Origin: Monarcha castaneiventris obscurior
Lineage: Eukaryota; Chordata; Aves; Passeriformes; Monarchidae
Direction: 5' to 3'
DNA: 64,000 nucleotides
NCBI GenBank assembly: GCA_026261815.1
Contig: JAMPIT010000476.1
Location: 4,553,501-4,617,500 of the forward strand
The translations under genes and the position numbers were made by a program. Below, piece after piece: positions 44,801-54,637 of this stretch (the stretch's first letter is position 1; the number at the start of each line of letters is the position of its first letter). The notes beneath the pieces were generated by a model. That model was given only the letters and a program-made list of their open reading frames with translations, ran no database searches and had not been told where the DNA came from.

Positions 44801-45747
44801 CGAGCCCAGAAACAGCCCCGAGGCCTGCAGGGCTGGCAGGAGGCAAGGAGCCTCCAGCCCAAGGAATGCTGCTAGCACTGCCCTGCCACGCTGGGCTGAG
44901 CACAGCAAGTGCCCGGGTGCAGCGGGATGGGGTTGCCCCAGCAGCACCTGCTCCCGCACCCTTCTCCCGCAGGCCCTGGGATGGACAGGCACAGGGCAGG
45001 GACACCTGTGGGGCAGCGCCAGCACCCTGCATGGCATCCTGGAGGAGTGTGTGTCTCTCCTCACTGCCTTCTGGAGCACTGTGATGCCCGTGAGCCCTGC
45101 CCAGCACCAGGGCAAGGTGAGCAGGGGCTGGGGGCTGCCAGGGCACTGGGGCTGGGTGCTCAGTGCTCACCACACTCCTCTCGTCCCAGGAGCAGGTGCT
45201 CCAGGGCGAGATCGCAGCACTGCGGGCCCGGCTCTCTGAGAGGGAGGATGCTCTGCAGAGCACGGCCAAGCGTCTGCACAGCACGGCCCAGCTCAAGGAC
45301 AGCATGGAGCAGTTCATCGTCAGCCAGTGTACGTGGTCTGCGTGGCACGGCCAAGCTAGCCTGGTCCCATGTGCCTGATGTGGTTCCGCAGCACAGGGAC
45401 CTCAATGACCCCGTCTCTCTCTCCTGCAGTGACCAGGACCCACAATGTGCTGCGCAAGGCCAGGACGAACCTGGAGGTGAGTTTGCCCTGCCGGCCAGTG
45501 TGGGTTAGGGGTGGGTGTCCCTGTCCTGATGCCCTGGGGATGGACACAGATGGCACACACCCTGTGGTGGCTGTTGTGGAGTGCTGAGGGCCAGCTGGGA
45601 GAAACATGTGGGGGACGCAGGGACACATTTTCCTTGTCTGTCCTCAGCCAGCATGTCCACGTCCCCAGGGCATAGTAGTGCTCTTCCTTATTGCCATGTG
45701 TTGTCTCTTGCCAGGTGAAAGCTCAGCAGGCCCTGCCTGTTGCGTGA
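17811..45747 (+). CDS. PDE4DIP: Myomegalin (phosphodiesterase 4D interacting protein), canonical CM1 isoform
   Basis: Large coiled-coil scaffold of centrosome and Golgi that recruits gamma-tubulin complexes, AKAP9 and PDE4D. Forty-two coding exons, all phases consistent, 2,062 residues. Exons: 17811-17951, 18384-18460, 19112-19235, 19310-19464, 19744-19861, 25792-25911, 27480-27599, 27837-27929, 28043-28258, 28764-28922, 29301-29414, 29640-29777, 30080-30259, 30506-30700, 31035-31178, 32175-32253, 32777-32865, 33048-33164, 33605-33742, 34064-34176, 34896-35023, 38900-38991, 39109-39257, 39352-39667, 39759-39909, 40036-40155, 40235-40709, 40947-41182, 41401-41452, 41725-41939, 42102-42296, 42833-43054, 43213-43344, 43460-43579, 43667-43844, 43924-44048, 44259-44360, 44539-44726, 44973-45116, 45190-45328, 45430-45476, 45715-45747. 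The CM1 motif HLNDLKKENFSLKLRIYFLE is at residues 11-30 and CM2-like SMEQFIVSQLTRTHNVLRKA near the C-terminus. Human protein is longer (2,346). One intron has a GC donor. CDK5RAP2 is the paralogue considered and set aside. Confidence 0.95.
20385..20545 (+). repeat. Minisatellite of GGCACTGGGACAGG-like units
   Basis: About ten imperfect units alternate GGCACTGGGACAGG, GGCATTGGGACGGG and GACGTGGCACTGGGG. It lies just upstream of the internal PDE4DIP CpG island. Confidence 0.75.
20687..20696 (+). promoter_or_regulatory. NRF1 site GCGCATGCGC, first
   Basis: Perfect palindromic NRF1 consensus, embedded in TGCGCATGCGCA. Confidence 0.8.
20712..20724 (+). promoter_or_regulatory. ZNF143-type site (ACTAYRNNNCCCR)
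   Basis: ACTACATATCCCG fits the promoter motif ACTAYRNNNCCCR at every defined position. This motif is attributed to ZNF143 in the literature. Confidence 0.7.
20743..20752 (+). promoter_or_regulatory. NRF1 site GCGCATGCGC, second
   Basis: Second perfect NRF1 palindrome, 56 bases after the first (start to start). Confidence 0.8.
20769..20780 (-). promoter_or_regulatory. YY1 site (CAAGATGGCGGC on minus strand)
   Basis: GCCGCCATCTTG is the reverse complement of the extended YY1 consensus, typically found just downstream of transcription starts in CpG promoters. It suggests a start near 20,770. Confidence 0.75.
21203..22351 (+). CDS. PDE4DIP: PDE4DIP alternative first coding exon with zinc-finger-like N-terminus
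   Basis: A single 383-codon exon replacing canonical exons 1-5. It starts MKENCRICGRELCGNQRRW and ends DYMPLRVQ at a GTAGAG donor (22,352), in phase 0 with the next exon at 25,792. The full isoform would be 2,240 residues. Cys5/Cys8 and Cys51/Cys54 form two CxxC pairs resembling a ZAD-type zinc-binding fold. RIYRFDTVIARIEALSIERL follows. SRLP at residues 309-312, in a Ser/Pro/basic context, fits an SxIP-like EB1-binding motif. From memory it matches the human myomegalin isoforms (SMYLE/MMG8 type) closely. It has its own CpG promoter upstream. Reading on past the donor adds nine residues and a stop at 22,381. Confidence 0.9.
22352..25791 (+). other. PDE4DIP intron, non-coding
   Basis: AT-richer than its surroundings, with a T-rich run at 24,430-24,500. 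No exon, RNA gene or recognisable repeat could be supported. The segment downstream of 22,381 could serve as 3' UTR of a read-through short transcript, but I see no AATAAA close by. Confidence 0.5.
34896..35070 (+). CDS. PDE4DIP: Alternative last exon of PDE4DIP (read-through of the exon 21 donor)
   Basis: If the donor at 35,024 (GTGGGG, a weak match) is not used, the frame continues for 15 codons after AIGG and ends TGA at 35,068-35,070. An AATAAA follows at 35,349-35,354. This would give a short isoform lacking the C-terminal half, including the CM2-like region. The next exon is 3.9 kb away, which leaves time for early polyadenylation. The coding part up to 35,023 is certain; terminal use is inferred. 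Confidence 0.55.
35349..35354 (+). terminator. Polyadenylation signal AATAAA for the short PDE4DIP isoform
   Basis: Canonical hexamer about 280 bases after the alternative stop codon, within the largest intron of the 3' half of the gene. Confidence 0.5.
35360..38899 (+). other. Large PDE4DIP intron, non-coding
   Basis: 3.5 kb without a supportable exon. Open frames on both strands here are short and unconserved-looking. No repeat family recognised. Confidence 0.5.
39258..39351 (+). other. GC-AG intron in PDE4DIP
   Basis: The exon ends CACATCAG and the intron begins GCAAGA, ending TGCCCCCAG. Splicing here joins SSVSHIR to KAMLSLCLENAELKE, as the family requires. Reading through shifts the frame and stops. 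No GT donor nearby restores the protein. Confidence 0.85.
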
Positions 45748-46249
45748 GCCCCATGCAGGACAAGGAGCAATGGCCCAGCATGGAACAACCTGCTGGCTGC
45801 TGAGCTGTGCTGTGCCAGAGGGCTGGAGTGGACCCTGCCTCTGCTACTCTGAGGGCTGGGGTGGAAAGGGATCTGGGATGTCCAGTGCTACACAGTTAAT
45901 GGGTTTGGGCTGCTGTGGTGGTTGCATGCCCTCCACCAGCCTTTGCTTGGCATGGCAGCAGCAGCTGCTGGCTTGGGCTTTGTCTGCCCCATGCTTCAGC
46001 ACTCGCGCCCTTCCACCCTCAGTGCTCAGAGTGGGGTGACACAGCCCTCCACGCTGAGCACCCCCTGCCCTAGGACCTGGTCCCCTCTGTAACCCTGATG
46101 AGTCCCTGTCCCTGCTTGTGGATGTATGTATATGTATATAAACAGAGGTATTGGAACTGCGTTCTGGGGACTCCCGGGCATGTCGGGGCCCCAGTGCAGG
46201 AGGAAGATGTAAGAAATGCCATATTCTGTTCAGTGGCTGAAGAGTCCCC

Positions 46250-46255
46250 AATAAA
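46250..46255 (+). terminator. Polyadenylation signal AATAAA of PDE4DIP, proximal
   Basis: Hexamer about 500 bases after the stop codon at 45,745-45,747, followed by a GT/T-rich stretch (GTTTCCTTTGGGTTGTGGTG). Confidence 0.7.
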
Positions 46256-46485
46256 TGTTTCCTTTGGGTTGTGGTGTTTCTGGCATGCCTGTCTCTGCAA
46301 CCATGCTCCCCCTCCCCACACTACCTGCAGCACAGGGTGCTAAAGGCACTGGCTGTCCCCAGGGGGGTGGCTCTGTGCCCTACCCTAACAACCCAAGGGC
46401 AGCTCTGTGCCACACTGGGCTCTCCCGTTCCTCCTCTTGCTGTTCTAGAGCCCCTCTTCAACACCAGGCAAGCAGCACTGAGAAC

Positions 46486-46503
46486 AATAAATACTGTAAT
46501 AAA
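46486..46503 (+). terminator. Second polyadenylation signal cluster of PDE4DIP
   Basis: Two AATAAA hexamers (46,486-46,491 and 46,498-46,503), about 240 bases beyond the first, could give a longer 3' UTR. Confidence 0.5.
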
Positions 46504-46509
46504 TAGAGA

Positions 46510-47311
46510 ACCCCCTGTCCCATGGCACTGCTGCAGCAGCAGGCGGTGCAGCCGGGGTCCTGGAGCGCCTGCCCTGCTCTGCTCTTCCCAGGCCCCTCCA
46601 GCGTGGGCAGGTGCTGGTGTCTCTCTGGCTGTGACAAAGTCAGCCCTGTCCCACAGAAGCACCTGACGTTGGGGACAGGGTGTTGCAGTCCTTGACGGTG
46701 CTCTCACAGCAGCAGGTAAGAGTGGCTGTGTCCAGCTGTACTGTCCATCATGCTGGCTCAACGCTGAACCTGGCAAAGGGCTGGGGCTGCAGAGCCCTCC
46801 TCAAAGCTGGTGGTAAGCCCCACAGCCAGGGCTGTGGGACAGGGGGCAGGTGCCAGGCTGGGGTATCACAGAGCCCCTAGCAAACAAGGTGGCCTTGGAG
46901 ACTCATCACCAGGACAGCAGCGCAACCTTGAGAAGAACAGGATGTGTTCCTGGAGCCTGGACTGGGTGCAGTGCCAGGACCAGCTTGAGGCCCTCACAGG
47001 CTGGAGAAGACAGGCAGGGTGAAGCCCTTTCCGTGTTGGGCGTGAGGAGAGGCTGTTCTGGTGAGCAGCAAAGTGGTCCCAAAGACTCACAGAAGCCAAG
47101 GGAAGCTGCAGGTGGGCAGAAACCAAGAGCTAAACCACGCCAGTAGGATGGGACAGTGTCACAGGCCCCAGTGGCCCTGAGCTTGTTGCTGGGGCCCGTG
47201 TCCCTGCCAGGTCTGAGGCTGGAGCCAGAGTTGTCACACAGTCCCGTGGTCCAGTGTGTGCAGACAAAGTGGCGTTTTGTGTCCTGCGTGGGGAGTGTGT
47301 GAGGCCCCAGC
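46510..47311. other. Intergenic gap between the convergent PDE4DIP and PRKAB2 genes
   Basis: Presumably holds the PRKAB2 3' UTR. I found no AATAAA or ATTAAA on the minus strand here, so the PRKAB2 3' end is unresolved. Nothing else recognised. Confidence 0.4.
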
Positions 47312-50300
47312 TCAGATGGGCTTGTACAGCAGCGTGGTGACGTACTTCTTCTTGTAGCGGTGTGTGGCACTGAGCACCATCACGCCGTCCTGCAAGAGGC
47401 ACAGCGGCAAAGTGTGGGGCCGGGGCACCCCCGGCGCTCGGGGAGCTGCCCCAGCCTGTCCCTGCTGTCCCCAGTCCCACAGCCAGTCCAATACACAACA
47501 GGGCAGCAAGGACAGGGTCTAATACGTGCTCAGCTCCACCACGGCGCAGGGAGGCAGCTGAAGGGAATTGTCAGGAAGCCACACCCTCCGCCCCTGCACG
47601 TGCCACGCTTCACCAGGCAGCCAGGTCCCATCTCCACCCCCGGCTGACCAGGTTCTGCTCCATGCAGGTGCTGCAGGCGCCTAGAGTCAGGGCAGCTCCC
47701 ATTCCCTCACCCAGCAGTCTCGCGGGACCTGCGCTTACCTTGATGGAGAGCGCGTAGAGGTGATTGAGCATGACGTGGTTGGGCTCAGGCAGCAGTGCTG
47801 GGTCACACTAGGAGGAGAGGAGTGTCACAGGGGAACAGCAGAGCCCTGATCCCCCAGCTCTGGCCAGCACAGGGAGCTGCTGTCTCAAGCAGCTTCAGCT
47901 GCCGCTGTCTCTGGCTGTTCTGAACAGGAACAGAGCTCAGCTAGGAGGCCAAATCAGTGTGGTAAATGGGAAAAGGGATGCTTTTCCTAGGAAATGCCAA
48001 GGGCCAGACCCCAGCTAAGGGGAGACCAGGCTCCCCGCAGACAGGACTCCCTTTCCGACCCCAGTGTGGCTCTCTCTGCGGGCAGTATGCTGGTACACAC
48101 CGAGATATTGGTGTCCTTGTTGAGGATGACCTGGAGGAGGTGAGGCGGGAGGATGGGTGGGGATTTGAAGCGCTCCTCGGGCCGGTATACGTACATCTCT
48201 TGGCCATAAGGTCCCGGTGGGGAGCTGGATAAATCTAGAGAGAAGGCAAAGTTAGAGACATGAAACGACTGAAGCAGGATGGGCGAACACAGAGCAGCTC
48301 CTAAGAAGCTTAGAAGGACTCAGCAAGGTCTTTCAAGCACCAACATCCTCCACAAGCCATGGGCAGGTATCTATTCTATAGAAACAGCTCAGCCTTTTCA
48401 CAGCAGAAAAAGCAGCCAGGCGAGCCCATGGCAATTCCAAGCAGGGCTGTAAGCTGGTACATGCACTGACACAACACAAGCACCCCATGTTACCCATCAT
48501 AAGACCCCTCAAGCATACAGCTCTTGGCACAGCCAGGTCCCTCTCCCTGCAGGAAGCAGCTGGCTTGCTCCAGAGCTGTGCCCTCAGCAGCAGGGGCACA
48601 GGGAGAAGGTTGCCCACATGCTCTCAGTGCTGCCTGATGAGGAGGTCCAGGGAAGGCACATGGGAACTCTAGGCTGAGCAGCTGTTCCACACATTGGAGG
48701 GACCTCAGGAGCTTGTGGTCACTGAAAGCTGGACTGGCTGCATCTCCCAGCTACATCTGATGTGAAAATTTTGGACAGCCAGTCCCCAGAAGGGCTCCAC
48801 CTCCTCGAGCTGCTGCTGCTTGCTGGCTTCTCTCCAGCAGAGTGTCTCTTGCCTCGGCTGCAAAAGGACGTGGAGCTGAGCTGTATCTGAGATGGGGCTG
48901 TACCAGGGACAGACACACAACTGAGCTTCCTGCCAGCATTTCACACTGAGCCAGCACCACCAGTGCCTGCATGGTAACCTAACCTGCTGCTGTAACACAA
49001 GGAGATATGGAGGTTTGCAATGTGCTAGCACTGGTACAAATTACCTTGGCACGAAAACCAAGAGGAGCTGCTGAAAATAAACTGGATCCTGCTATCACCT
49101 AGCTTGTACTCCGGATCAGATGACTTACAGTTGATCAGACAGAAAGGGCTGATGTTCCTGGCATTTCCCAGTCCAAAATGGCTCCCTCAGCCATGCACAG
49201 GCAGCAACTCTGCTCTGGGATGGTGCTAGCACAGGACAAGTTACACCAACACAGCCCCTTCAGAGGGACCAGGCCTCAGCTGTGGGCTGGGGAGGACGTG
49301 CTGCCCAACACTACTCATCCCCAGTGCAGGCCCACACCTCTGCCAGGCAGTCTGTGCACCTCAGAGCAGTGAGTCTCAGAGGAGAGGAGGTGGAAAACAG
49401 CACATGCAAAGCTGTAATGCCACAAAACTCACCCCGACCTGAGGTTTCTGAGCTCTCCAGGGAATCCACCTTCAGTGCATCAAACACCTCGAAGTCAGAC
49501 TTCTTGACGTGGATGAGGTTGTTTATCGTCCCCATCTGGCTGGTAACCACAGGCTGGAAAGAACTGGGGTGAGAATCTTCCTATGCTCACCTCCAACTGA
49601 GGCACATTCAATGCTTCCTACATCCTCCCAGCCCAAGCTGTCTTTGCTGCAACACCACCTCAGAGGTGGCTGGTGTCCCTCTCTGCCCTACACCTGTAGA
49701 TCTCTGCTGTTTACCCTGGGAGGACTTTCCTTCATCCCACGCTCCTACATCACCTCTTATTTCCATCCTCCATCCTGCTACATGTCCACGGGTAGGGGTG
49801 TTGTCCTTCCCACGCTGATACCGCATGATTCAGTTTGGAGGAGAACCTGTGAGTGGTGACCTCATGGCCCATCTTCCCATGTAACCAATCCTCAGTGGGA
49901 CTTGAGGGCCTTCTGGCATTCCCCTGCCCTTTCCCAATGCTTCCCATAAAGTGTGACTAAGTCCAGAGGAACCAGCCTCTGAAATTCCTCAGGGGATGGA
50001 GGTGTGCCTTCTGTTTCAGCAGATAGTCTCCACTCTTCCTGTTCCCCCTCTGCTGCAGTTACATCCTGTCTAGCTCCACTAAGAAGACAAGATCTGCAGG
50101 GATAAAGCTTTGAGCATTACCTCAGATGGATCATGGACCCACTGGCCATCCACAAAAAATTTGTACTGGTGCTCTCCTTCTGGAAGGTCCAGGATAGCAA
50201 CAAAGTCATTGTGGCTGTGCAGAGAGAACAGAGGTGCAACAGCATCACCCTGTCGATGCTCTGAATGCTGCTCTTCCACGGGGCCCCAGGAACTAGCACT

Positions 50301-51340
50301 ACCCAGACCCTGCAACTGAGATAAACTCATTCCAGATGAATTGCTAGGATTATGCCCAGAGTCCTACATGAGCTTCCATGTAAGTCACAGATGTATTGAA
50401 GAACAGTGAGAACATCATTAGGGCAGGAAGATACGTGAAGGACAAACAACTAACTAACTGGCAGCAATACAACCTGGCATGGGGTAATGCTGCAGCCAAA
50501 GGAAGAGCTGACAGCTTCCAGAGGACTGCTGCATACCTGGGCAGGGCTCTGCTGCCAGGACTGGCTGATGTGTGACATCCAGCTGGGCAAGCAAAGTGGA
50601 CCATCCTGTCCTGTCCCTGTCTCACAACCTCCCACTGTCTCTGCAGCACCACTCAGGGAAGGAGCTGACTGTGTATTTGTCTCAGACCCACAGCTGGGGT
50701 GAATGGAGAGAAGCTGGGTGAGCAAAGGAAAACATTCTCTGCACTGGAGGAGAGGAGAACATAGAGTAAGTGACTTGAGGGACTTGCTACCTCTTGATGA
50801 GTGGGATCTTGGTGCTCCAGTTGTTGAAGGATCCAGAGATGAAGACCTCTTTACCTCCATCGGCCCAGCGTATGACAGTTGGACGAGCCTGTTGGGATGG
50901 TTTCACTGACTCCTCCAGATCTGGCTGCCACGACACAAACTCCTTGTCCCCAGGAATCTGGGCAAAGAAAACCAGAGCCTGACTGAGACACGGAGATAAC
51001 TGTGAACACATTCACTTCCCCCTGGCCTCTACCAGCTCACCTGCACATCCTAGACAGGAGCACCACAGAGCTCCTCCAGCCCCCCAGAGACCCCTCACAT
51101 GGCTGGGAACACAGCCCCACAGAGCCAGTAAGCTGAAGCTCCAGGGGGCAGGCAGGGAAGGGAGCAGCCAGGCCCTACCTTCGAGTCATGGGAGCTGAAA
51201 ACGCTGGGATCGTCAGTGCTGCCCACCATGATCTTGTGTGGGTGCTCCTTGGCGGGGTGGGAGGCACCGGAGCCATCCGAGCGGTGGGACTTGGAGCCAT
51301 GGCGCTCCCCAGACACCCGTTCGCTGGTGGTGTTCCCCAT
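47312..51340 (-). CDS. PRKAB2: AMP-activated protein kinase subunit beta-2, complete
   Basis: Scaffold and glycogen-binding subunit of the AMPK heterotrimer. Seven coding exons (minus): 51340-51179, 50957-50791, 50214-50121, 49553-49433, 48234-48101, 47807-47739 and 47389-47312; 274 residues against 272 in human. The start MGNTTSERVSGERHG carries the N-myristoylation glycine. The carbohydrate-binding module runs from about residue 78 (RPTVIRW) through SGSFNNWSTKIPLIK to EGEHQYKFFVDGQWVHDP, keeping its sugar-contact Trp residues. The Ser after FNNW is the equivalent of the beta-1 Ser108 site. The alpha/gamma-binding C-terminus (PPILPPHLLQVILNKDTNIS...KKKYVTTLLYKPI) is intact. The ATG is in exon 2: its exon begins at 51,356 and the non-coding first exon must lie in the CpG island near 54 kb. 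C-terminal residues single out beta-2 together with synteny. Confidence 0.97.
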
Positions 51341-51356
51341 GACAGCTCAGCAGCCC

Positions 51357-53479
51357 CTGTGAGGGACAGAGAACAACACTCTGCCTTTGCCCACAGGGTC
51401 TGCCAGCAAGAGAGGAGCAAAGGAGCCATCTCCCAATGTTCTTTGCCAGTGGAGACAAACGGCAATCCTAAAAAAGGCCCCAAGCTCATTTCCACTACCA
51501 AGTTTGGGAGCTGAATGGGAATTCAACAAACAAGACAGCTTGACCTAATTATGGCCACATCTTTAAGAACCATCACTCTAGTTAAGCTGGTAATTGTTAG
51601 ACTCCAAAACCAATATCAGTTCACCTGTGTCCCACATCAGCCCTTGGCAGCCGGCAGAGTAGAGCTGATGGGAAAAATAAAGCCAACCTTTACTGGCAAA
51701 TCAACTGCCTGGCATTAACAGAGCCTCTTTCACAGTCCCACAGTCAGGCTCTACAGACAACCCCTTCCATCCAGCAAGAAAACAGCCAGGGAGTGAAAGT
51801 GGCAGCTGTTTTACACTCCCCATCAAGTCTCCAAGAGCTTGCAGGCAGAAGAGCAGAGCCTTGTGCCTGCAAAGGCAACAGGGAGCATTTCAAGTGTCCA
51901 AGTGGAATCGCCCAAGCTGGAGCTTGTCCAAGGAGTGGGGCTAATGCTGTGGTGTCTGCAAAAAGCTCAGCTCTCAGCAGCATTCACTTATGATTCACCA
52001 GGCAAGTCACCGTGTCAGCTGCAGCACAGCACAGTGAGGAGGACCATTGGTTGTGACCTAGCTAGCGTCTGCCTGGCTGTCTGGAGGCACGCAGTGAGGG
52101 AAGGGCAGGCCTGGCCACCTCAGTATCCCTCTGCAGCTGGAGAAGGGCCGCCATCCCCAGTGTCACCCAGCTCAGAGAAAGCAAAACAGGAGAACTGACC
52201 AAGCCATGAACCACTACACACCACTCAGGACAAACAACAAAGCCACTGCAAGCTACACGGCCTTCTTCAGGCCTTACCCTCTTTCCAGAAGCCGAGATGG
52301 ATTGGGGTTCTTGCCCACTTCCAGGCTTATTTTGCAGGTTTCAGCTTACCGTGGGTTCTGCAGGGCAAGCAAGGAGAGTGCCAGCCTTGCTTCATGTGCT
52401 CACTTGTGACATTTGGAGGTTTGTTTAAAAGATCAAGTTATAGAAAGTGTGCCAAGCAAGGCTGCCAGCCAAAGCCAGGCTTTAGGATATTATGGAGCAA
52501 TTACTACAGTATTTCTCAAATCCTGAGGGCTAAAAGGCAGCTCAAGTGGGCAGCTAACCCATACCCCCACCCCTCTGAGTGCAGATCAAGTGTACCTGAA
52601 GATCCAGGTCAGATGAGCTGCACCTCTTGCTTTGACATCCTCCCCCTCTGCTCTGGGGAGGCTCAGACAGCTCCTCACAAAAACTGCCCCTGTACCTCCA
52701 GATCTGCTGTTGAGGAGTTTCCTCCCACTACTCCCTTACTTCTCATCTACAGGGAGGAAGGTAGGAAAGGCTGAACATCCTTTTGTAGCAGGACAAGCCT
52801 GAGAGATACATGCAGGTGTTGACAGATGTGAAGCTTCCCTTTCTCTTCTCCAAAAGGAATCCATTCCCTCTGTCCCTTACAGGTCACGCTCTCCAAACAC
52901 TTCCTGAGGTTTATCCCAAGCGGTGGCTCCTGTCTGGCATGTACCATCTGAATCCCCTGCATCACACACACAGGCACCCTGCCTGTACCAGGACAGGTCT
53001 CTGTGCACAGCCTGCAGTACCTGGCTTTGCTGAATTAACTTCTACAGTTCAAACCCTCCTGCACCCAGACCAGCCCTTGCAGCACGGGAAATTGTGTGAC
53101 ACAGGTATGTCCAAGTCACGGATGGAAATGCTGCCCACACCAGCAAACCTCCATGCCATCTCAGCACATCCACTCCCAGTCTGGCAGCAAGCCCCTGCCA
53201 GCCGCAACCCGCAGCAGGGTGGGTGCCTGCCTGCCTGTCCGCCCCATCACCAGGGCCCTTCCGTTCCAGCTAGCCCCACGTCCCCACTTGGAAAATGACA
53301 AGTGAATTATATCCATTCCCCCCACCCCGGGATGTGCCATGCTTGCTGCCTCTCCCACCCGGCCAGTGACCGTGCTGGGAAACACTGGCAGGCAGCCCGA
53401 GGGGGTTTATGCAGGACGGAGGGGGTCTCTGTCCAGCAGCACTTCCCAGGGGGTTTTTGAGGGATGGATGGGGTCCAGC
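51357..53479 (-). other. PRKAB2 first intron (5' UTR intron)
   Basis: Non-coding DNA between the coding exon 1 acceptor and the CpG island. No further exon or repeat could be supported. Confidence 0.5.
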
Positions 53480-54250
53480 ACCCCGCCGGGCTGACACCGC
53501 CTGGGGCTGGCGTGGCCCGGGAAAGCCCGATCCGTCCGGACTCTCCCTCCTTCGGAGACGGGAACCAGAGCTGAGCCCTGAGGTTGTCGTAAGGTTAAGG
53601 GGATGAGCTGAGAAACCGGGGGCGGAAAATCTCCCTCCGAGCAGGCAGGGCTCGGGCTGTGCTCGGCGGGGGCGGCGGCGGTGGCGGGGCTGTCACGGCG
53701 GGCTCGGCCCACGGGCACCCGCGGGTCTGCCGTGGCCCGGGGGAGGAGCGGGACACACCGGCAGGGGCCGGACCCTCCCGAGGGGCTGCCAGACGGAGTC
53801 TGCACCGCTGCGGGGTCCGGGACACCGCTACACCGCGGGGACGCGCAGCCACGCCTCACCCACCGCCAGCCGCAGCGGCGCCCGGGGAGCCGCCACCCTC
53901 ACACGCACCCACCCGTGACACCCACCCCGCCGTCCCCAGGCCCGGACCCGGCCCGACCCCACCTGCCGCCGCCGCCGCCGCCGCCGCCCCGCTCTCCGCC
54001 TCCGTCCAAGATGGCGCCACCCCCCGCCGGCCACTGCGGGGCGCTCTGACCCGCCCCCGCCGCGCTCCGCGGCCGCGCCCCGCCCCCGACCCGCGGCCCC
54101 GCCGCCGGGCACCCGCCATGTTTGCTGAGGGCGGCCGGCCCGCTCTTGTCAATGGCGCACGGGCGGCGGCCGCGCTGCCTCAGCCGCCGGCGGCCATGTC
54201 TGTTGCGGGCAGGGCTGGGGCCGGGCGCGGCGCGGGGGGCTGCCCGTGGG
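53480..54250 (-). promoter_or_regulatory. CpG-island promoter and probable non-coding first exon of PRKAB2
   Basis: Strong CpG density with a CCG repeat at 53,963-53,990 and the YY1-like element CCAAGATGGCGCC at 54,006-54,018. It lies 2.7 kb upstream of the PRKAB2 ATG in the right orientation. The first-exon donor could not be fixed with confidence. Confidence 0.7.
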
Positions 54251-54332
54251 CAGGACGGACTCTCAGGATGGACGCCACAGACTGACGCAGCCAAGCACTG
54301 TGGTCCCTGGTCCCCGCCGCACGGGAACAAGC

Positions 54333-54338
54333 TTTATT
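54333..54338 (-). terminator. Polyadenylation signal (AATAAA on minus strand) of FMO copy A
   Basis: TTTATT on the plus strand, 300 bases beyond the stop codon of FMO copy A and less than 100 bases from the edge of the PRKAB2 CpG island. Confidence 0.65.
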
Positions 54339-54637
54339 GCCCTTTCCCGAGGAGCCCCACTTGGACACGTTCCCAGTTTCCCCACCAGCTGTGACCTAAC
54401 CCATAGAGCTCATGGGGCTGCCGGGCCAGGATTTAGGGAAGGGGAGTGATCCCTGTTCTCAGAGCAGCCCGTGACCAGACTTGGCGGTACCACAGCGGGA
54501 AGGTGAAATAGACCAGGCTGCACCTTCATGGAACGACTCCCTCCGTGCTCTGGCACACCTAGCGAGAGACAACAGACACAAACGCAAGGGAAAAGGAGAA
54601 GACTGCTGGGAGGACCCGCTGTCTCATTCACTTTAGG

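Noticed and set aside
17811..45747. CDK5RAP2 instead of PDE4DIP
   Set aside because: The zinc-motif exon at 21,203, the VQTxxLRxFE exon and exon-by-exon agreement fit myomegalin, and PRKAB2/FMO5 linkage supports it.
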